From Bacteroidota bacterium (GTDB taxonomy: Bacteria > Bacteroidota > Bacteroidia > 2-12-FULL-35-15): a stretch of 64,000 nt of DNA. The notes under the pieces are model-generated. The model was not told where the DNA came from and searched no databases. It saw only the letters and a program-made list of their open reading frames with translations. The stretch lies in the NCBI GenBank assembly GCA_025963715.1, contig JAOQAG010000034.1:1-64000 (forward strand), read 5' to 3'. Position numbers and translations under genes: made by a program. The stretch's first letter is position 1. The number at the start of each line of letters is the position of its first letter. Of this stretch, positions 55,340-63,722 are shown piece by piece.

Positions 55340-57832
55340 ATGGAAATGAAAAATTACTTTAAACGGATTTCCTGTGCAATGATTCTCTGCGGTTCGCTTA
55401 TTACAGCAAAAGCGCAGGTATCGGTCAATGAATATTCCTGTTCTAATATTTCTACCATTACAGATAATTTCGGCGATACGCCCGACTGGATAGAACTTTA
55501 CAACGGCGGGCCCGCTGCAGTGAGCTTAACGGGCTATAGCCTGAGCGATAAGATCAGCAACCCTACAAAATGGTCGTTCCCGGCCGGGATCAATATTGCT
55601 TCCCATGCCTACCTGCTGGTGTGGTGCTCGGGTAAAAATGTGGTGGTAGGTACAAACATCCATACCAATTTTTCATTCAACCAAACCAAACCCGATGAAC
55701 TGGTGTTTACCAATCCTTCGGGAACAACACTTTATTCAACAACGTTACATCCAACCCAAACCGGCCATTCGCGCGGAAAATTAACCGACGGCGGAAGCAC
55801 CTCGGGCGTGTTTTTCACACCAACACCGGGCACATCCAATAGCGGCGGCTTATCGGATTATGCCACAAAACCAACGATGAGCGTTAATGCAGGGTTTTAT
55901 TCATCCGGGCAAACCGTTACCATTACATCGCCGGATGCTGGCGTACTGATCCATTATACAACCGACGGAACAACACCAACAACCAGCTCATCAACCTACT
56001 CAGCTCCCATTTCTGTTTCATCCACCACGGTGTTAAGAGCGCGTGCATTCAGCGCCGATCCTAACATTCCAGCCAGTTTTGTAAAAAGCAATACGTATTT
56101 TATAAACGCCAGCCACACGGTTGCCGTGGTTTCCATTTTTGGTGACCAGGTGATGACGTTGATGACGGGAACCGAGATTGAACCGGAAACAGGCTTGCAA
56201 TATTTTGATGCTTCAAAAAATTTAAAAGCTGATACCGACGGTGAAAGCAACAAGCATGGAAACGATTCATGGTCGTATCCGCAGCGCGGGATAGATTTTA
56301 TTTCAAAAGATGAATTTGGTTATAACTATGCAGTTAACAATAAATTATTTGTAAATAAATCCCGCGATTCATTTAAGCGCATTATCCTGAAATCGGCAGC
56401 AAATGACAATTATCCGTTTGAATCGGGTGGTGCGCACATCCGCGATTCGTATGTACACACACTCTCGCAGCGCGGAAACCTGCACCTGGATGAACGCACA
56501 TGGTCGCCTTGCATTTTGTATGTAAACGGGCAATACTGGGGCGTGTACGATCTTCGTGAAAAAGTGGACGACAACGATTTTACTGATTATTATTATCACC
56601 AGGATGAACCGTATCTGGAATACCTGCAAACATGGGGATCCACGTGGGAAGCTTATACACCAACAGCCGGAGCCGCTAATACCGACTGGAACACTATCCG
56701 CAGCTACATTACGTCCAACAGCATGGCGATACAAGCCAATTATGATCATGTGGATAGTATTTTAAATGTAAAAAGCCTGGTGGATTACATTGTATTGAAC
56801 TCCTGGGCGGTAACGTCCGATTGGCTCAACTGGAATACTGCATGGTGGCGCGGACTTGATCCGGGCGGACAGGAAAAAAAATGGCGCTATACGCTTTGGG
56901 ACAATGATGCTACGTTTGGACATTACATCAATTACACCGGAATCCCAAGCCAGGCGCCAACTGCCGATCCGTGTAATCCCGAAAATTTAGGCGATCCGGG
57001 TGGACAGGGACACATTGAGGTATTGGATGCATTGATGGCCAATCCCGGTTTTAAACAATATTATGAAGCGCGTTACATCGATTTAATGAACACCACCCTG
57101 GGCTGCGATTATGCACTGCCTTTACTGGATAGCATGATTGCGAAGATCCAGCCGGAAATGCCCGGACAAATAGCAAAATGGGGCGGATCGATGAGTGTAT
57201 GGCAAACCAATGTGGCAGCCATGCGCGATTTTATTGATCAGCGCTGCGTGGACATCAACCAGGGAATGGTTAATTGTTATTCGCTTACCGGCCCTTACGC
57301 GATCAAATACGATGTATCGCCGGTAGGAGCAGGGAACATTAAAATTAATAGCATCACACCAGCGAATTATACGTTTATCGGGAATTATTTTGGCGGCATT
57401 GTTACTCTTTTAAAAGCAACACCTGTAAGCGGCGACTGGACATTTGATCACTGGACATTTGACAATCATATCCCTTCGCCAAATGTGCACAGCGACACTG
57501 TTTCAGTTACATACACACAAGCCGATCACGTGGTGGCGGTTTTCCGTAAAACCATTCCGGAAGTGGAAGTAGGCGTGCCTACTGCATTTTCGCCGAACGA
57601 TGATGGCAATAATGATGTATTGTATATACTCGGGAATTTAACGGATATTGATTTTCAGATCTACAACCGCTGGGGACAAGCGATCTTTGAAACAAAAGAT
57701 GTGACCAAAGGCTGGGATGGAACGTATAACGGAGAAAAATTAAATCCGGCAGTGTTTGCCTATCATTTAACGGGCAAAGGTCCGATGGGTGAAACGGTGG
57801 ATCGGAAAGGAAACATTACGCTGGTGCGGTAA
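55340..57832 (+). CDS. CotH-kinase-family protein with lamin-tail domain and T9SS type B sorting domain
   Basis: This 830-residue secreted protein has a signal peptide (ISCAMILCGSLITAKAQ). Domains in order: a lamin-tail domain (about 30-130; DWIELYNGGPAAVSLTGYSL), a chitobiase-type C-terminal domain (about 175-245; VLIHYTTDGTTPTTSSS), a CotH kinase-like domain (about 270-640; WGVYDLREKVDDNDF, then KWRYTLWDNDATFGHY with the catalytic Asp), a beta domain, and a type B sorting domain (VPTAFSPNDDGNNDVLYILG, IYNRWGQAIFET, KGWDGTYNG). It is probably displayed on the cell surface by T9SS. The PorP/SprF gene follows 42 bases later. Confidence 0.9.
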   Translation: MEMKNYFKRISCAMILCGSLITAKAQVSVNEYSCSNISTITDNFGDTPDWIELYNGGPAAVSLTGYSLSDKISNPTKWSFPAGINIASHAYLLVWCSGKNVVVGTNIHTNFSFNQTKPDELVFTNPSGTTLYSTTLHPTQTGHSRGKLTDGGSTSGVFFTPTPGTSNSGGLSDYATKPTMSVNAGFYSSGQTVTITSPDAGVLIHYTTDGTTPTTSSSTYSAPISVSSTTVLRARAFSADPNIPASFVKSNTYFINASHTVAVVSIFGDQVMTLMTGTEIEPETGLQYFDASKNLKADTDGESNKHGNDSWSYPQRGIDFISKDEFGYNYAVNNKLFVNKSRDSFKRIILKSAANDNYPFESGGAHIRDSYVHTLSQRGNLHLDERTWSPCILYVNGQYWGVYDLREKVDDNDFTDYYYHQDEPYLEYLQTWGSTWEAYTPTAGAANTDWNTIRSYITSNSMAIQANYDHVDSILNVKSLVDYIVLNSWAVTSDWLNWNTAWWRGLDPGGQEKKWRYTLWDNDATFGHYINYTGIPSQAPTADPCNPENLGDPGGQGHIEVLDALMANPGFKQYYEARYIDLMNTTLGCDYALPLLDSMIAKIQPEMPGQIAKWGGSMSVWQTNVAAMRDFIDQRCVDINQGMVNCYSLTGPYAIKYDVSPVGAGNIKINSITPANYTFIGNYFGGIVTLLKATPVSGDWTFDHWTFDNHIPSPNVHSDTVSVTYTQADHVVAVFRKTIPEVEVGVPTAFSPNDDGNNDVLYILGNLTDIDFQIYNRWGQAIFETKDVTKGWDGTYNGEKLNPAVFAYHLTGKGPMGETVDRKGNITLVR

Positions 57833-57874
57833 TATTTTCAGGCCACAGAAAAATCAATTCATTAAGATCATTTT

Positions 57875-58921
57875 ATGTTGAAAAAAACAGCTACATACAT
57901 CACACTTTCGGTTGCATTTTTATTCAGCTCCGGTTTTGCTGTTGCGCAGGATATTCACTTTTCGCAATTTACAGAAACGCCGCAATTGCTGAATCCTGGC
58001 GCTACGGGCGTCTACAACGGGTACATGCGTGCGATCGTGAATTATAAAAACCAATGGACATCGATGGGAAAAGCATTCAATACCGAAGCTGCGTCCTTTG
58101 ATATTCCCATGTTTGATTATAACCAGCGCAAAGCCCATCTGGGCGCAGGGATCAATTTTTTTAACGACAAAGCAGGCGATTCTAAATTTGGATTAACACA
58201 AGCCAATCTTTGTATTGCGGGGATTATCCCGGTAAGCATGCAAAGTACTTTTTCGATGGGTGTTTCCATCGGCGCAGCGCAGCACAAAGCGGATCTGAAT
58301 TCGCTGGTGTGGGGCAACCAGTTTAATGGCGAAACATTTGACCCCAGCATTAATTCCAATGAAGGTACACCGGTTAATTCCTTTATTTATGCGGACATTG
58401 GGGCAGGATTGTATTACGAGTACAACAGCGGAAAAGCAACGATCGAACGGAATGAAGCAAAACGTTTTGGAATAGGAGTGGCGTATTATCACATTAACCG
58501 CCCGACTCAAAAATACTTTTCGGTTACGCAAAAACTGGATGCGAAATTAGTAGCGACCATGAACGGAAGCTTTGATAAAACAGGAACAAAATTTTCTATT
58601 CAGCCTTCCGCAATGTTTGCCATGCAGGGAAAAGCAATGGAGATCACAGCCGGGTGTGCGGTGCGTTACCGTATTAAGAACGGAACAAAGATTACCGGTT
58701 TCTACAGCGAATCCGGCATTGCTATCGGCATCAATTACCGTTACAAAGATGCAGTGATCCCGCAGGTATATTACGAAGTAAAAGATTTCGGGATCGGTAT
58801 TTCGTACGATCTGAATATTTCCTCTTACCGCGAAGCATCCCATTACAATGGCGGTGCAGAGATCTCCCTGAAATATTACATTCAGAAAGGCGCACTTTTC
58901 AAACAAAAAAATATGCTGTAA
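57875..58921 (+). CDS. PorP/SprF-family T9SS membrane protein
   Basis: This 348-residue protein has a signal peptide (TYITLSVAFLFSSGFAVAQ) and starts the mature chain with DIHFSQFTETPQLLNPGATG, the hallmark of PorP/SprF. It has a beta-barrel core with LGAGINFFNDKAGDSKFGLT and ends with YNGGAEISLKYYI. In known systems such proteins anchor or escort type B cargo at the outer membrane; here it lies directly behind a type B cargo gene, so it is probably its dedicated partner. A terminator follows. Confidence 0.92.
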   Translation: MLKKTATYITLSVAFLFSSGFAVAQDIHFSQFTETPQLLNPGATGVYNGYMRAIVNYKNQWTSMGKAFNTEAASFDIPMFDYNQRKAHLGAGINFFNDKAGDSKFGLTQANLCIAGIIPVSMQSTFSMGVSIGAAQHKADLNSLVWGNQFNGETFDPSINSNEGTPVNSFIYADIGAGLYYEYNSGKATIERNEAKRFGIGVAYYHINRPTQKYFSVTQKLDAKLVATMNGSFDKTGTKFSIQPSAMFAMQGKAMEITAGCAVRYRIKNGTKITGFYSESGIAIGINYRYKDAVIPQVYYEVKDFGIGISYDLNISSYREASHYNGGAEISLKYYIQKGALFKQKNML

Positions 58922-58960
58922 AAAAACAAAGGCTGTTCATAGGAACAGCCTTTGTTTTTT
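58921..58960. terminator. Bidirectional terminator
   Basis: AAAAAACAAAGGCTGTTC, short loop, GAACAGCCTTTGTTTTTT. It serves both the PorP/SprF gene and the convergent T9SS cargo gene. Confidence 0.85.
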
Positions 58961-58964
58961 CAGA

Positions 58965-59882
58965 TTACTTTACAAACCTTGCAGTACAACTGCCCTTATC
59001 GGTTAGCACAGTAGCAATGTACATCCCAGGCAATAAAGATGCAACATCTGCAGTGATTGTATTACCTGCGATGCTGTAATTAATGTTTTCGATTTGTTTC
59101 CCGCACACATCCGTAATGTATAATCCGGTAGCTTTTGTACCGGCCGCATTGTTTAAACGAAGGTTCAACTGCTGCTCAGCAGGATTTGGGAAACAGGAAA
59201 TGCTGGTATTAGCAGCTTTTATCGAAGCAATGCCCGTTGCTGTATTTACCAATTGAACATCATCCACCAAAAAGCTCGTTCCAAAATTGGCTGCCGTACC
59301 TGGTTTTGCCGTTACAAACTGAATATCCATAAAAACGGCGGTATCGCTTGATGTGTATGTAACCGGGACAGATGCTAAGGTATAGCTGCTTGTAGTGCCT
59401 GAAATGTATATCGCTGCCTCGCCGATCGGGTAATTAGCGCCGTTAAAAACCTGCAGGCGTGCAAATGCAGTATCATTCCCGGCAGGAAAATATTTGTAAT
59501 AAAAGTTAAAGGCTACAGGCTGGCCGCCGCTGGTTAATGGGCTTGAAAATGTATCGTAAACGGAATCGTTCTCAATCATTTTTGCCCTGCCTGCGATTTG
59601 TTCGCCGGTGGCAACGTAATAACCATTGCGCATTTGCAAGGCATAACTACCGGTATGCGCATCGGTGTTGGAAGCATAAAACTGCCCGTCAACGATCAGT
59701 CCATTCGTTGTGTCGGCCCCGGTGCTATCAATGCCGACTGTAATTTGAGTGATGATCACTGCGCCCCAGTTCTTTATGGTTGCATCTCCATTCAGGTTCT
59801 CAAAGCTGCTGTTCAATACCTGCGCCTGCATCGTGCAAGCCGCAATAGCCATGGTTAGGCTTAAAAATAGCTGTTTTTTCAT
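58965..59882 (-). CDS. Secreted protein with T9SS type A sorting domain
   Basis: This 305-residue protein has signal peptide FLSLTMAIAACTMQAQ. The central domain (about 20-215) is a jelly-roll-like beta sandwich beginning LNSSFENLNGDATIKNWG, as in carbohydrate-binding or PCMD-like modules, ending SFLVDDVQLVNTATGI. The C-terminal 75 residues are a type A sorting domain (ISCFPNPAEQQLNLRLNNAA, GLYITDVCGKQI, LPGMYIATVLTDKGSCTARF). The ligand is unknown. It is transcribed alone, downstream of the TPR-HTH gene but after a terminator. Confidence 0.85.
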   Translation of the reverse strand: MKKQLFLSLTMAIAACTMQAQVLNSSFENLNGDATIKNWGAVIITQITVGIDSTGADTTNGLIVDGQFYASNTDAHTGSYALQMRNGYYVATGEQIAGRAKMIENDSVYDTFSSPLTSGGQPVAFNFYYKYFPAGNDTAFARLQVFNGANYPIGEAAIYISGTTSSYTLASVPVTYTSSDTAVFMDIQFVTAKPGTAANFGTSFLVDDVQLVNTATGIASIKAANTSISCFPNPAEQQLNLRLNNAAGTKATGLYITDVCGKQIENINYSIAGNTITADVASLLPGMYIATVLTDKGSCTARFVK

Positions 59883-59984
59883 AGGATTGTTTTTTTAATA
59901 CTGTTTGTAATGAATGATCGGGATGTGCTGTAAAATTACAACAGACAGGGGCGGAAAAGCAATTTTGGACGGTAGACAAAAGGT

Positions 59985-60015
59985 GTACATCCCGCATTTT
60001 TGCCGGGACATCAGG
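59985..60015 (-). terminator. Terminator of the TPR-HTH regulator gene
   Basis: Minus strand: GATGTCCCGGCAAAAATGCG then GGATGTACACCTTTT. The stem is GATGTCCCG/CGGGATGT with an A-rich loop; the T run is short. Confidence 0.5.
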
Positions 60016-60029
60016 TATACAAACACGAA

Positions 60030-61652
60030 TTATAGCGTGGAAACGAATTCGGCGAGGTTATTTTCGGTTGACAGCTGCAGTTTTTTGCGCAGGCGATAAC
60101 GGGCGGTTTTTACACTGTCGGGCGAAATGTTTAAGATCCCTGCCATTTCCTTTGTGGATAAATTCAGCTTAATGAGCGCACAGATTTTGAGATCGTTGGA
60201 GCTAATGCCGGGATAAGCTTCCCGCAGCTTTAAATAAAAATCTTTGTGGAGGCTTTCAAATGAAAGATTAAATTCGGCCCAGTCTTTATCCTGGTTCAGC
60301 TTTTGCCCGATCATTTTTTGCAGGTTCAGCTCATCCTGCGTGCTCTCGCTTTCTTTCTTTTCGAGCTTTTGCCTGATCTCTTCCAGCAACAGGTTTTTTT
60401 CCAGCATTTGCAATGCCATCGCATTTAACTGGCTTTCTTTAAACTCAAGTTCCTGCTGCAAAAAACGCTCCCTGATCCGGGTTTGTTCTTCAAGAGCTGC
60501 AACAAGCGCTTCTTTTGCCTGTACCAGCAATTTATTACGTGCATTTGTCTTCCGTAAAAAAAAGATAATCGCGGCAGAAAGAAAAAGAATAAAAATAACG
60601 CTGATCCATAATAAGTAATTGGACAATTCCACAATGTCCTTTTCCTTTTGCAGGATCACCAGCTTCCGGTCTTTTTCAGCAACGTTAAACTGAACTTCCA
60701 GGCTTTTGGCAAGCTTGCGTTTATCTTCCGAATAAATGGTATCTTTTACTGTATTTATTTCTTCCCGGTAGTGCAGCGCCGATTGATAATCTCCATCCTT
60801 TTTTTTGAAAGCATATTGCTGCTCCAATACTTTGAGGTAAAACGATTTATCTTTCAATGCAGCAGCGGTTTGTTGTGCCAGACCGGAAAGAATAGAAGCA
60901 CTGTCTTTTTTACCAACAACGGCTTCCCACCTTGCAAGACCGAGCAAAGCAATCACTTTTCCCTGCTGATTTCCGGTACTGTCGGCAATGTGCATCGCAC
61001 GCCTGTAAAGTGTTTCGCTTTGTTTGTTGTAGCCATTATTAAGCTCCATATCAGCCACGTTTACATAGGCAGCCGGGAGGTAAACAAAGTTACCGGCTGT
61101 AAGCTGTTCTGTTAGTGCTTCCTGGTTGTAATATGCTGCAGAATCTAAAAGGCCGGTCTGTTCATAAGCATTAGCAAGGCTTGTAAAGATCAGCCCGCGA
61201 TAACCGCTTTTATCGTTCACCGGAAATCCTGCCAATGCTTCGGTACTTAGCCGGATCGCCTCTTTGTATTTTTCCTGTCGGCTGTAAATGGTGCTGAGTA
61301 ATTGCAGGCAGCGGCTGCGGCCAACAAGTGCTTTTTGAGAATCGTGTTGTTCCAGCTTTTTAAATTCAGCCATTGCCATAAAGCAATATTCAGTGCCTTT
61401 GGTATAGCTCACACCGTAATAGCTGATACCGAGGTAAAGCAGGGCAGTGGCTTTTTGTCCGGGATTATTTTCTTTTATTGCTTTTTCATAGGCTAGCTCA
61501 AAACAGGTAATGGCAGCACTGTCGTTATCTACCACCAGAAAATTCCAACCTCTTTTTATCAGCAGATCCTCGTTCTCCAGGCTTTGCGCAGATAGCCGGG
61601 AGCAGCAGCAACATAATAGAAAAAAAATAAAAATCCGTTTGATGCCTTGCAT
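60030..61652 (-). CDS. TPR sensor with transmembrane helix and LuxR-type HTH
   Basis: This 540-residue protein has an N-terminal signal/anchor (IFIFFLLCCCCSRLSAQ) and periplasmic TPR repeats (residues about 25-290; KATALLYLGISYYGVSYTKG, LIFTSLANAYEQTGLLDSAA). A transmembrane helix (LLWISVIFILFLSAAIIFFL) follows, then a cytoplasmic coiled coil rich in Glu/Gln/Leu. The C-terminus is a LuxR/GerE-like helix-turn-helix (LKICALIKLNLSTKEMAGIL, NISPDSVKTARYRLRKKL). It is a one-component membrane regulator of a type common in Bacteroidota; the signal is unknown. A small membrane-protein gene lies upstream. Confidence 0.85.
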   Translation of the reverse strand: MQGIKRIFIFFLLCCCCSRLSAQSLENEDLLIKRGWNFLVVDNDSAAITCFELAYEKAIKENNPGQKATALLYLGISYYGVSYTKGTEYCFMAMAEFKKLEQHDSQKALVGRSRCLQLLSTIYSRQEKYKEAIRLSTEALAGFPVNDKSGYRGLIFTSLANAYEQTGLLDSAAYYNQEALTEQLTAGNFVYLPAAYVNVADMELNNGYNKQSETLYRRAMHIADSTGNQQGKVIALLGLARWEAVVGKKDSASILSGLAQQTAAALKDKSFYLKVLEQQYAFKKKDGDYQSALHYREEINTVKDTIYSEDKRKLAKSLEVQFNVAEKDRKLVILQKEKDIVELSNYLLWISVIFILFLSAAIIFFLRKTNARNKLLVQAKEALVAALEEQTRIRERFLQQELEFKESQLNAMALQMLEKNLLLEEIRQKLEKKESESTQDELNLQKMIGQKLNQDKDWAEFNLSFESLHKDFYLKLREAYPGISSNDLKICALIKLNLSTKEMAGILNISPDSVKTARYRLRKKLQLSTENNLAEFVSTL

Positions 61653-61690
61653 TTTTATCTGTTATTAAAAAAACACCTTTTTATGATTCG

Positions 61691-62239
61691 TTATTCGTTT
61701 TCAAACAGCTTATTTATTCTTGGCTGAATGAACCAGATACCGATAGGGAAGAACCAGATCAAAAAGAATTCCCCTGCATAATCGCTAAAAGTTAATTCAC
61801 GCTGCAATTCCACTGTCCTTAATGTTTTTGAAACAAAATACATCGAATAAAAAATGCAGAACATAGAAAATAAATGCAGCGGAATGATCAATATTAATAT
61901 TGCCGGGTTAGGTATGCGCGGCGACATTGCGATCATCACAAGTACAAAAACAAACAGCAATGTCATGTAACCAACCGGTACAAAAAGAAATGCTTTGAAC
62001 CTGGTGATGTTCATCTGCAAATTTTCCGGAAGTTTTTTATGAAGATTGGTTCCCAGCGCATAAAACCAGCCAAAGAAAAATATCAGCAGGAAGATCATCA
62101 TAACAGGAAATACAATGAATGAAACATACATGTTTTTGGTGACCGCCATTGCTATTACCATTGTGATCTGTGCAATAAACGGTAAGCCAATCAGCAGAAC
62201 AAACAGTTGCCAGTGTTTTATTTTTAACAGGAATTTCAT
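61691..62239 (-). CDS. Small integral membrane protein of unknown function
   Basis: This 182-residue protein has four to five hydrophobic helices (LFVLLIGLPFIAQITMVIAM, FIVFPVMMIFLLIFFFGWFY, LFVPVGYMTLLFVFVLVMIA, IPLHLFSMFCIFYSMYFV, AGEFFLIWFFPIGIWFI). The C-terminus ends QPRINKLFENE. No family was recognised; the layout resembles small DUF4013/DUF805-like membrane proteins without clear motifs. It precedes the TPR-HTH gene by 38 bases on the same strand, so co-transcription is likely. Confidence 0.75.
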   Translation of the reverse strand: MKFLLKIKHWQLFVLLIGLPFIAQITMVIAMAVTKNMYVSFIVFPVMMIFLLIFFFGWFYALGTNLHKKLPENLQMNITRFKAFLFVPVGYMTLLFVFVLVMIAMSPRIPNPAILILIIPLHLFSMFCIFYSMYFVSKTLRTVELQRELTFSDYAGEFFLIWFFPIGIWFIQPRINKLFENE

Positions 62240-62608
62240 TGTATGATTTTAGTTTAATTTAATTTATAATTTTTCGCTGGTACAGATAACGAAAAAAAAC
62301 GAAACTGCGAATCTGTGTGGTTACACCTCACCCCTTCATCCCCTCTCCACAAGAGAGGGGACTATACCCGAACTGTGTTTGTTAATGCTTGCAGTATGTT
62401 GATTTTAGTTTTAATTGGCAAATCCCGATTCAGCACCGGGATGACAATTAAAAATGAAATTGTACTCAGTAATAAATATTGCCACACACTCAGATTCGTA
62501 AAATTTGCTCTTTGTTATGTGTATCACACACAGATTGGTATATTAGTAATAATTGGTATTTAGTAGATCACTCAGATTCGTAGTTTCGTTTTTGTTCGTT
62601 ATCCGTAC
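62240..62608. repeat. Repeat-filled gap upstream of the membrane-protein gene
   Basis: ACGAATAACGAAC-type repeats lie at 62287-62325 and 62465-62608; the second ends at the TAG stop of the M42 gene. A CCCCTCTCC..GAGAGGGG palindrome (62340-62360, related to 7536-7682) and a degenerate REP-like half-element (62415-62448) lie between. No gene is seen. Confidence 0.7.
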
Positions 62609-63535
62609 CTAAAGTTTTTCCATCAAGCCTTTGTACAAATCAATCATCCCCTGTATATCTTTCCGGTGTACTTTTTCATCGGGTGTGTGTACATTTTGTT
62701 CGGCCGCACCTACAAAGCACCAATCCCAGGGGAATTCAGCCATTTGCAATTCCTTGCCATCGCTTCCGCCTGTGCCTTCCACTTCTAACTGGTATGCTAA
62801 TTTTTGTTTTTTCGCAATCTCAATGATCCTGTTCACATAACTTCTGCGCGGGATCAAACTGTCGCGCATAGATATTACAGGGCCTTTGCCGGGTTGTACG
62901 CCTTCCGTGATCCAGGAAATATCGGAGATCAATGCCTGGCTGATCTTGTATTTTTCCTGCAGGAATTTTTGCAGATACGAAACACTTCCGCCGCCATGCT
63001 CTTCCCAGCAGCTGAATACAATAGCGCCGTCTTTTAATGTTTCCGCTACTTTTAATGCATTGTAAACGCCCAAACGGTCGTCCATATAACAACACTGCAC
63101 AAACTCTTTATCCTCCCGCCAGTTTGGTTTAAACGTTAATTCCGTTCCTGTTTCCAAATCGCGTTTGTAGGCATATTCTAATTTTGTTTCCTGTGTTTTT
63201 TTATCGGTCACCAGCTTTAATTTAACTTCCGCTTTTCCTTTGCTGTCTTCACCTACCAGCTCAAAACCATCTACCGTTCTTGGTCCGCCGATCTTCACCA
63301 GTTGTTTTCCATAACGCACGGTAAACCCGATGCTGTCGATGTGCGCAAAGATTGCAGTACGCGGTTTCCCGAAGATCATTACAATACAATCCTGGAAGCC
63401 GTCACCCGCATAGATCTTCGGTTTTACTTTCCATGATTTTTTATTTTTTTTGATATAGTCCAGCAAAAAATTGGTCATTGGGCCTTCGTTGCCGGATGGT
63501 GCATGAATCGCACACATTTTTTTTAATAGTTCCAT
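62609..63535 (-). CDS. M42-family metallopeptidase (glutamyl aminopeptidase/endoglucanase-type)
   Basis: This 308-residue protein has the co-catalytic dinuclear zinc-site pattern of M42 peptidases: MCAIHAPSGNEGPMTNFL, IFAHIDSIGFTV (first His), YMDDRLGVYNAL (bridging Asp), CWEEHGGGSVSYL (general-base Glu pair), GGSDGKELQMAE and NVHTPDEKVH (last His). It probably trims peptides in the cytoplasm; the PA-like inserted domain is present (KAEVKLKLVTDKKTQETKLE). It is slightly shorter than the average of about 350 residues. It is a single gene flanked by repeats at both ends. Confidence 0.9.
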   Translation of the reverse strand: MELLKKMCAIHAPSGNEGPMTNFLLDYIKKNKKSWKVKPKIYAGDGFQDCIVMIFGKPRTAIFAHIDSIGFTVRYGKQLVKIGGPRTVDGFELVGEDSKGKAEVKLKLVTDKKTQETKLEYAYKRDLETGTELTFKPNWREDKEFVQCCYMDDRLGVYNALKVAETLKDGAIVFSCWEEHGGGSVSYLQKFLQEKYKISQALISDISWITEGVQPGKGPVISMRDSLIPRRSYVNRIIEIAKKQKLAYQLEVEGTGGSDGKELQMAEFPWDWCFVGAAEQNVHTPDEKVHRKDIQGMIDLYKGLMEKL

Positions 63536-63539
63536 AATT

Positions 63540-63722
63540 TTTTATGAGTGATGAATTTTTACGAATATACTAATATCTACTAAATACGAATGAATACCAA
63601 TATACGAATCTGCGTAGATGCTGTGTGTTTTTGAACCACAAAAGAAAACAAAAGGGGAAGTCTTTGCTGTTAATTTTTAGCAAATACAGCAAACTTTGAA
63701 CTTTGAACCTTGAACTAATTTT
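63540..63722. repeat. Repeat-filled gap upstream of the M42 gene
   Basis: TACGAATATACTAATATCTA words (63565-63610) next to the M42 start, a GAACCACAAAAGAAAAC word (63634-63652, shared with 30490), and an ACAGCAAACTTTGAACTTTG array (63688-63718) next to the following gene's stop. No coding region is seen. Confidence 0.65.

Noticed and set aside
62315-62563. 82-codon plus-strand frame
   Set aside because: It lies wholly in repeat sequence (CCCCTCT palindrome, REP-like half, ACACACAGATT words).
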